Source: Rhodonellum sp041748555
GTDB lineage: Bacteria; Bacteroidota; Bacteroidia; Cytophagales; Cyclobacteriaceae
Length of the DNA: 64,000 nt
Direction: 5' to 3'
NCBI GenBank assembly: GCA_041748555.1
Contig: JBGTDA010000021.1
Location: 39,611-103,610, forward strand
In this document: one piece after another, positions 37,959-47,300 of the stretch
How positions within the stretch are numbered: the first letter of the stretch is position 1
Layout: the number at the start of each line of letters is the position of its first letter
The notes under the pieces: model-generated
What the model was told of the DNA's origin: nothing
The model's database searches: none
Seen by the model: the letters and a program-made list of their open reading frames with translations, nothing else
Translations under genes and position numbers: made by a program

Positions 37959-38354
37959 GGATAGGTAATATTCAATACTTTGGGATGATTTGATGATTTT
38001 TATTGGCTTCAGGTTTTGAATCAATGTTCAAAACTAGGATTTTTCAGGAATGAACCAACTAGTTTACAAAAGTAAAAAAATATAATGTGGTTTATTTTCT
38101 TTTGTAATCCCATCATTCACCATTGAATTCAGTTCCATGATATTAGAATAATAGTTTTGAAATACATTATACATATCATGAAAATCATAAAGATAAAGAC
38201 GAAAATCGTTTTGGAAAATTCGTCAAAAAAAGTAGACTTTTAGTATCAAAAAACAGGGTTTCAGCTGCCTTTTACATATATCTGAATAATTTTTTGCATT
38301 GTTTGTTAAAAAGGAAATTAGACCTATTTTTAAGGAATTGTTCCTCACCCAACG
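37959..38354. other. divergent upstream region of amino-sugar operon and giant surface protein
   Basis: About 400 bases without a gene. Possible -7 elements are TAGTTTTG at 38152-38159 (+ strand, toward the surface protein) and TACTTTTG on the minus strand at 38067-38074 (toward the ketoisomerases). Neither has a well-placed -33 TTG. The spacing gives leaders of about 190 and 100 bases. No hairpin or repeat stood out. Confidence 0.35.
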
Positions 38355-41300
38355 ATGAATTTCAATTTCCTATTCCTATATATTATTCTCTTTTTTGCTT
38401 TTCAGAATACGCATGCCATTGCGCAAACAAATTCTACTACAACTTTACCCGGTGCAAGAACTTGGAGCGATATCATAGGAGAATTTAATTGTACACTTCC
38501 TATCGATTATCTCAATAATCCATTTACAATCAGAAGGGCTGCCTGGACGGCTCTTGATGAAGTGGTGACTTTTGGAACACCGGTAGTCGGTGATTTTATT
38601 CCCGGAAATGGAAAAACCGAGGTTCTTATCTTGAAGAAAACAGAAAGTAATAAGATTAACCCCGGGGTAGGGGGAACCACACCTGAGTGGAATTGGATTA
38701 CAGGTAATCCCCCGAGACAATATGTCACCAGAAATATTATTGTTTACACATATGGTGGTGAAGGAGCGGGAGGATTAGTAAAAGAAATGGAGATTCCAAC
38801 GCCGGATTTAAATTTTGAAGGCCCTAGTCCATTTTTGATTGCAAAGGTTCCGGGCTACACTAATCCCTTGGTGATTGTTGCTACATCTTCTACATTGGCA
38901 AATGCGCCAACAGATGCTGAATATGATGATCGGCTTCCATTAACAAGTCGTTTAGTAGCCTATGATTTTCTCAGCACAACTTTTAAGGATTATAGGTGGA
39001 TATCATCTGACAAATATGGGGCAAATGTTCCTGATAGTCCGATTCCGGGAGTAAAATATAGATCAGGTTCATCTCCGGGGATTGCCAATTTTGATTTAAC
39101 GGGAAAAAATCAATACCCGGGTGTTTATGTTTTCAATGAGATTTTTTCTTTGGACCCTGCAAAAAACGCAAACAACAAAGTCTTCAACGGAGGAAATCTC
39201 GGTCAGGGAATAAGTGTAATTACTCCTGGTGGTACAAGTACTTTCGGAGGCTCCCAATCAGTAACTGTTGCTGCTGATGTGATTCCCGGTAACAATACTT
39301 TGGAGCTTGTCTGTGGAAATACGGTTTATGAAATAGATCAAAATTACAAATTGGTCAGAGCAATTCAACTTAAAGCAAACATCAATGGACTTCCCGCACC
39401 TGATGGTTTTACATCTATAGCCAATATTGATCTAACCAATAACCGATTGGATATTGTGGTAACAACCTCAAGAGGAGATGGTCCGGATTCAAGATTGGTC
39501 TATGTCTGGACCATAGAAGGTGGAAACGCAAAACTAATTGCTTCCCGGAATTTAGTGGATGCAAATGAAGTTCCTTTAGCATTTCACTCGGCAACAATAA
39601 ACACAGGACTGGCATTTATCGGAGATATTGATGGCAATGGCCGATCGGAAATAGGGGTGACATCACCACTTAGATTGTCAATGTTGTCGTATGATGGCAC
39701 AACTACTCTTAAGCATAAATGGCCCCCACTGATTACCAACGATGAATCCGGCCATACCTTGATTACCATGTTTGATTTTAATCAGGATGGTAGTCAGGAA
39801 TTGGTTTATCGGGATGAGAATTTATTAAGAATAATTGGCGGGGATGGTAAAAATATAGTTACTATACCTGTCAGGGCTTCTACAGCGGGAGACGGACCTG
39901 TTATCGCCGATTTAAGTGGTGATGGTGAAGCGGATATCATCGTTACCGATTCTCAAGACATTATTTATGATTGGGGAAATAGATACCCAAGAACCCCGGA
40001 TGCAAAATTGGTTGTATTCAAATCAAATGGATTTCCTTGGGCACCTGCAAGAGGTGTTTGGAATCAGTATGCCTACTTCAGTTTTAATGTCAATGATGAC
40101 CTCACCATCCCGGTTCCACAACAGAACCATGGTTTGGAGCATGGTGCATTTTTTCCTACTTATGATTCGGAGGGGTGTTTGATTGCCGATAGACGACCAT
40201 TCAATAGTTTCCTTGTTCAGAGAACACTGTATACAGAAGGCGGGTGTTTCTCCTCAGGTATCCCAATCATGGATGCCAAAGTTGAATTGCTCTCCGCAAA
40301 ATTTTTATGTTTGGATGCCGGTAAAAACCGGATTGAGGTTGAGTTTACCGTTTCAAACGAAGGAGATGCAGAACTGCCTTCTGGGGTCAAAATAAAATTT
40401 TCATTGGGCACAACGGTAATCGATAATGTTACTGTTGGAGAAAATGTCCCTGCAGGTGCAAGTATAACAAAAACAATAACTATAAATAGCAGTAAAGGAG
40501 ACTCTCCACCTTTATTGGATTTATCAGCTATTATAAATCCTGCAATAAATGGGGTTTATGATTTCCCTGAATGTAATTACGACGGACCTGTTACAATTCC
40601 CGTTATCCCGCGTCCTGTATTTGTGGTGGATAAACCGGACCCGATTTGCGAAGGGAGCCCAACCGGGATTTTTATCCAAGTTACCAACAGCACCGCCGGT
40701 TCCGTGGATGACGCTGTGGTCAAATGGTATAAAGATGCCGCTAATGGTACCTTGATAACCAATGGTTTAACCGTAAACGGTACAACTTACACCATTGACT
40801 CTGACTTTAGTCTTCAGATTGATAACCTGCCTGCCGCTGCGACGCCTTATAAATTTTATTTGGTGGATGAATGTTCCAATTTACCTGCCCGGGAGGTTTT
40901 GGTGATAGTTGATCCAAGTCCCAACATTGCTTTCGAGGTGGAGGATGTCAGCTGTTTTGGTAATGATACCGGTTTTATTTCCAATATTACCGGAGACAGG
41001 AATTATATCTCTTATAGCTTGGATGACGGAGCTACCTTTATCACGAGCGCCCAGCTAAAGGCACAAACTTTTTCTGCGGGAAACTATTCCGTGACCGTCA
41101 GAGCATCAATAAATCCCCCGGCGGCATGTATTGCCGATTTTGATTTTACCATAGGCGAACCGGATCCTTTTGAATTCTCGAATCCCAGCCAGACAGAACC
41201 TTTGTGCGAGCCTGGCAATGGGGCCATTTTCTGGAATATCCTAGGTGGAAATCCAAGTGCAGCCTTCCCTTTTTATACCTATAATCTGACAAGAAACGGT

Positions 41301-44300
41301 ACAGCAATAACGGGCTTTACCGTGATCGACGAAAACGGTAAAAATGCAATCAAAGGAGTGGATGGAGGTGATTATGTTCTTCTTGCCACTGATTCGAAAG
41401 GCTGTACCGTCTCCCAATCGTTCACATTGGTCCCCCAACAAGATCCGGGTTTCTTTATTGAGGATGCCGCAGCCATCTGTTTTGGAGAAGATGCTGTTTT
41501 CGATGTTGACATGACTAATCCGGGAGTTGGAATGGCCATCCCAACTTACGAATGGGGAAAGGTCGTAGGAGGAGTCTTTACTCCGATTATCGAAGGAGAG
41601 AATATAGATGGGGGTGTGGCCGGTATTGAAAATAACGGACAAAGGCTAAAAATTACTGGTCTTCCGGCCAATGCAGCAGAATACAATTATCAGGTGAGGA
41701 TCTCAGGAGAAAACACCTGTGATCAGGTACCCTTGGATACCAAAATCAAGGTGAACCCTTTACCCCAACTGGAAGATCCCGTAGTAGAATCCGTTTCCTG
41801 TTTTAATGGGACAGACGGAAGGATAGTAATTGCAAAATCACTTGGAGCAGGAAGTGATAATTATAGCTATTTTCTGGCAGAATTGAACCTAACCAAAACC
41901 AATGGTATTTTTGAAAACCTTTCGGCAGGAACCTATACCATCACGGTTACCAATACCACAACAGCCTGTGAGCTCCCCCTTGATCCCATTACAATTACCC
42001 AGCCTGAGCCCTTGACATTATCCGGTCAGATCCTTGCGCAGCCAAGTTGCGAGGAGGATACAGGTTCCTATTCCATTGATTTGCAAGGTGGGACAGCACC
42101 TTATACTTTTGTCCTTACCTTGGGCAGTACAGTATTGGAAACTCTCTCAGACTTTTCAGGAAGCAATTATGGCAAAGGCGATCTTGCTCCAGGTTCTTAT
42201 TCTTTTACTATAACAGATGCCAATAGCTGTTCGATAACAGATGCTTTTACGCTAGTCAACGATCCCAAACAAGCCATTGGCCTGGTGGTGAATGATGTGG
42301 AAATATGTGAGGGAGAAATTGCTACCATTCAACCCACCATCGATACCGCGGGCAATCCCCGCACAGTGAGTTGGTTCTATGATGCGCAAGGATTGAATCA
42401 GATAGCAGCAGGTGCAGATCCTTCAGATGCCGGGGTTTCTTATCAGTTGGATGGAGAAAATCTAATTGTGTCCGGCTTAAAAACCGATAAAGACAGAACT
42501 TATTATCTGGAGGTAATTGGGAATCTTTACTGCCCCGTTATGGAAGCCGTAAATGTTGTGATTTCTCCCCCATTAAATGTCAACATAGATGTTCCTGAAG
42601 GTATATGCTTTGGGGAAGGGGTTACGGTAACTGTTGATGCTTCCGGTGGTGATGGGGTTTTTGAATACAGTTTGAATAATGGGAATTACCAAAGCAGCAA
42701 TGTTTTTCAAAACACAGCGGTAGGTACTCATACCGTTTCAGTAAAATCTGCCAATGGCTGCAGTTATCAGGAAACCTTTGTAGTGGAGGGTCCAACTGCT
42801 CCTATAAGTCTTGGGGATGATGTCGTCATTATCGGAACTACCTGTAATGAAGACAATGGCATTATCCAAAATGTAAATGTTTTAGGGGGTTGGGGTAGTT
42901 TTAATGTGGAATGGAGAAAAGACAACCCTACTAGCGGTACTTTGGTCGGAACACAACTTCCGGAAGTAAATAACCTTTCTTCGGGTACCTTTTTCCTTAT
43001 TGTCACAGATGAGAAAGGATGTGAGGCGATTTTTGAATTTGTAGTCCAGGAACAACCCTTCCCGGATTTAGTAATACCCGATCAAATTGTCTGTGAAGGA
43101 CCTGACATTATCCTAACACCTACACAAACTGTATCGGGAGCTTCAACCACGGATTTGATTTGGTACAAAGATGCAGCGGGGACGGCTTTGATACAGAATG
43201 GACCTGATCCTTCTGTAGCACAAATTAATTATACAATCGATGAAGAAAGCATTCTGTTAATTGAAGGGCTTCCTGCCGGTGAGTATACCTATTACCTAAA
43301 AATAAGCTGTAATGGTGAAATTAGGCCGGTGAACGTCACAGTAAATGCATCTCCCAATCCGGTTTTAGAGAAAACCGATCTTTCATGCTTTGGTATTCCT
43401 ACGGGAAAAATAATCGTGACAGCTAATGGTAATCCTGATTTCAGGTACAGCATCAATGGTGCAGCACCGGTAACGCAATCCGCAGTGGAAGCAATGGACC
43501 TTTCTGCCGGAACTTATGAGATTGAGGTAAGCCAAATTGGAACTACATGTTTGTATACAGAAACCATCACGCTTAGCCAACCTGAGGAATTTATTTTTGA
43601 AGGTTTGGAAAAAAGGGATCCTACCTGCGGAAGCGACGATGGCATGATCAAATTTTCTGTATTCGGGGGAGTGAAAGATTATGTAATTACGATCAACAAT
43701 CAGGCTATTGATACATTCAACTTTACAGAAAGCAACGGAGTTTATACCGTAGAAGATCTTGCCTTGGGTGAATATGATATTGTTATCAATGATGCAAATG
43801 CCTGTCAGATTGAAGAATTAGCGGCTTTTGCATTGGTGGATGAAAATATCATTTCAGTTCAATCCAAAAATTTGGAAGAAAATGTTTGTGAAGGTGAGGT
43901 AGCTGTTTTAACTCCGGATCTGACAGTTTCCGGAACAGTTAATCCTACCAAACGCTGGTTTAAGGATGCGGGATTGACTGAAGAAATAACAGGCAACTAC
44001 GACCCGGCAGGAACAGGTGTAATGTATGAAATCGATCCTGCTACCGGTCAGCTGACAGTTTACAACCTGCCATTGGGTTCGGTAACTTATTACCTTGAGG
44101 TTTCAGATCCGCTGATCTGCACGGTGAGTTCCAAGGCAGATGTCACTGTTACACCATTTCCCCAACCTGTATTTGATAAAGTCGATGTATTATGTTTTGG
44201 GGAGCAGACAGGAAAAATAACAGTAACAGCAGGGGAGGACACTAAACTTCGCTATAGTATCAACGGCGGGACATTTTTGACCCAATCAGAACTGGAAGCA

Positions 44301-47300
44301 TTGGATTTGTTGGCCGGTGATTACATCATTGATTACAAACATGAAGATACAGCTTGTGAGGGTTCTCAAACTTTAGAGATTGTAGAACCTGATGCGCTTG
44401 TTTTTGAAGCATTAAACCTAACCAATCCTGCCTGCGGGATTGAAGATGGCTCAATTGTCTTTAAGATTTCCGGAGGAGTACCCGCATACAATATTGCTAT
44501 CAACAATCTTCCGCTTTCCGATTATGACTTCACTGAGAACAATGGTGAATATACCGTGTCAAATCTGCCTTTGGGAGTTTACGATATTGCTGTTACCGAC
44601 GAAAACGGTTGCCGGCTGAACGAACTTTCAGCTTTCTCTCTGGTGGATGACAGTGAAAATGCGGTGCAATCCAAAAATCTTGCAGTTACTGTTTGCGAAG
44701 GAGAAATAGCAGTCCTTCTACCGGATCTCACCATTACGGGATCCGTTAATCCTAACTTGAAATGGTTCAGTGATGCGACTCTGCTCAATGGAATAACAGA
44801 CAACTATGACCCGGCAGGAACAGGTGTAATGTATGAAATCGATCCTGCTACCGGTCAGCTGACAGTTTACAACCTGCCTTTAGGTTCGGTAACTTATTAC
44901 CTTGAGGTTTCAGATCCGCTGATCTGCACGGTGAGTTCCAAGGCAGATCTCTCAATATTTGGAGTCCCTTCACCTGAATTTGTTACATTTGATAATTTAT
45001 GCTATGGTGAAGAATCAGGAAAGATAGAACTGACTTCCGCAACTGATCCATTATTCCGATTCAGTATCAACGGTGAAGACAGGATAACCCTTGATCAACT
45101 GGAGGCTAGAAATTTTGCTGCCGGACAGTATGTTGTGGAAACTTTCTTTGAAAATTCCGATTGCGGAAACCTACAGACTTTGGAAATTAAAGAACCCGAA
45201 CCTTTCTTGCTAGAAGTTTTATCAACCAATGATCCCGTTTGTGGTAGCAGTAATGGATCATTAAGCTTTGAGGTGAATGGCGGAACTGAATCCTACATCA
45301 TTTTAATTAACAATAATCCCATAGATAGCTATAATCCTATAGTGTCCGGCAACAGTTACCAAATTGATGATCTGGTGCCTGGGATATATACCATTATAAT
45401 TCAGGATGCAAAAGGCTGTATTATCGAGGATTCTGTAGCGCTGGAAAACCGCAACCTGCTTCCCATATCGGCAGAAGACCTGCAGGAAGAGATCTGTGAA
45501 GGCAGCCCTATCACCTTCCGGCCCGTCATTGTAAATCCAACACAGGTTTTTCCCAAGCAAACGTGGTATTCCAACAGTGAATTGACCGCTGAATTGGTTT
45601 CGGATTACGATCCCACAGGAACAGGCGTGATGTATGAAATCAATCCTTCATCAGGGAATCTTACAGTTTATAATCTGGCCGCCGGAAATTACACCTATTA
45701 TCTTGTCTTGACAGACAGTGAAATATGTGATATAGTCACCGAAGCAACCGTTGTAATTTCGGAAGTAGCTTCAACGGAGTTTGAGGTAGATGATATTCTT
45801 TGTCATGGAGATGAATCAGGCAAAATCAGAATCCTCTCGGCAGGATCGCCAGATCTCAGATACATCCTTAACGGCGGAAATCAGTTGACTAAACCCGAAC
45901 TGGAGACCTTAAGCTTTGTTGCAGGAATCTATACCATCGAAACCATTGATGTAAATGCAGGGTGTCCCGATATTCAGATTTTGGAAATCAAACAACCTGA
46001 AGCATTGATTTTGGAAGAGGTTTCTTTTACAAATCCAAGCTGTGATGAAGATAATGGGGACCTTGTTATTAGGATTACCGGTGGTGTAGAAAGTTATGAC
46101 ATATTGATAAACGGAGCACCCATTGCTGATTATTCCTACGCTGAAGAAGACGGCAGATATGTCATCAATCAATTGAGCCCAGGCATCTACAATATTATGG
46201 TTACAGATGCCAATGGATGTATTCTTGATGGCCCGGCAGCTTTTGAATTGGTTAATTTCGATGCAAGTTCAATAACAGCATACGATATGGAAGCGGTCGT
46301 TTGCGAGGGAAACCCTTTATCTTTCGTTCCTGATTTTGATGCGGGAACGGTTAATCCAATTAAACGCTGGTTCAAAAATACTGCTCAGACTCAGGAAATC
46401 ACAAGCAATTATGATCCTACAAAAAGCGGTGTAATGTATCAGATAGATCCTGCAACAGGAGAACTAAGTGTATATAATCTACCGTATGGACAGCATACTT
46501 TTTATTTGCAGCTTAGCGATCCACTCATCTGTACTTTTGTTGCCAAAGCAGAAGGAATTGTAAATCAGGGAATTGATGCTACTATATCTGCAACTCCTGA
46601 AATTTGTTTCGGAGGAGCTGACGGATCTGTTTCAATCACAGATGTCACCGGCGGAAGTGGAGATTATGAATTCAGTCTGGATAACGCCACTTGGCAAAGT
46701 AATCCATCATTTGAAAATCTGGTTGCAGGAACATACAATGTGTATATCAGAGACGTTGGAAGTGAAGTTCCCTGTGTGCTTATTACATCAAATATTCAGG
46801 TTGAAGGCCCTGCTTCTGCAATTGCGATAAACGATGATGTGATTATAATAAATGCTTCCTGTGATCTCCCCAACGGCAGCATCAGTAATATTCAACTATC
46901 AGGAGGTTGGGGCAATTATACGATCGAATGGAGAGCAGATTCACCCACAGGTACACTTATAACAGGAGATCAAAATGGTGCTTCAAACCTGTCTCCGGGT
47001 AAATATTTTCTTCTTGTAAGAGATGAAGAAGGTTGTGAGGAGGTATTTGAATTTGAAATCACCGAGCAGGATAAACCTAATTTTGAACCCGTATTACCTA
47101 ATGATATCTGTGCTCAGGAAAACATTACACTATCTGTAATCAATAATATCAATGGTTCCTCATCCACGGATTTCAGTTGGTATAAGAATCCTAATCAAAC
47201 TGATCCGATCTCGGTAGGTCCTGATGCCCTATTGTATGGAGTGAGTTATGAAACCCGGGAAGAATTAAACTCCATCCACCTGGATATTGTCGGATTGCCG

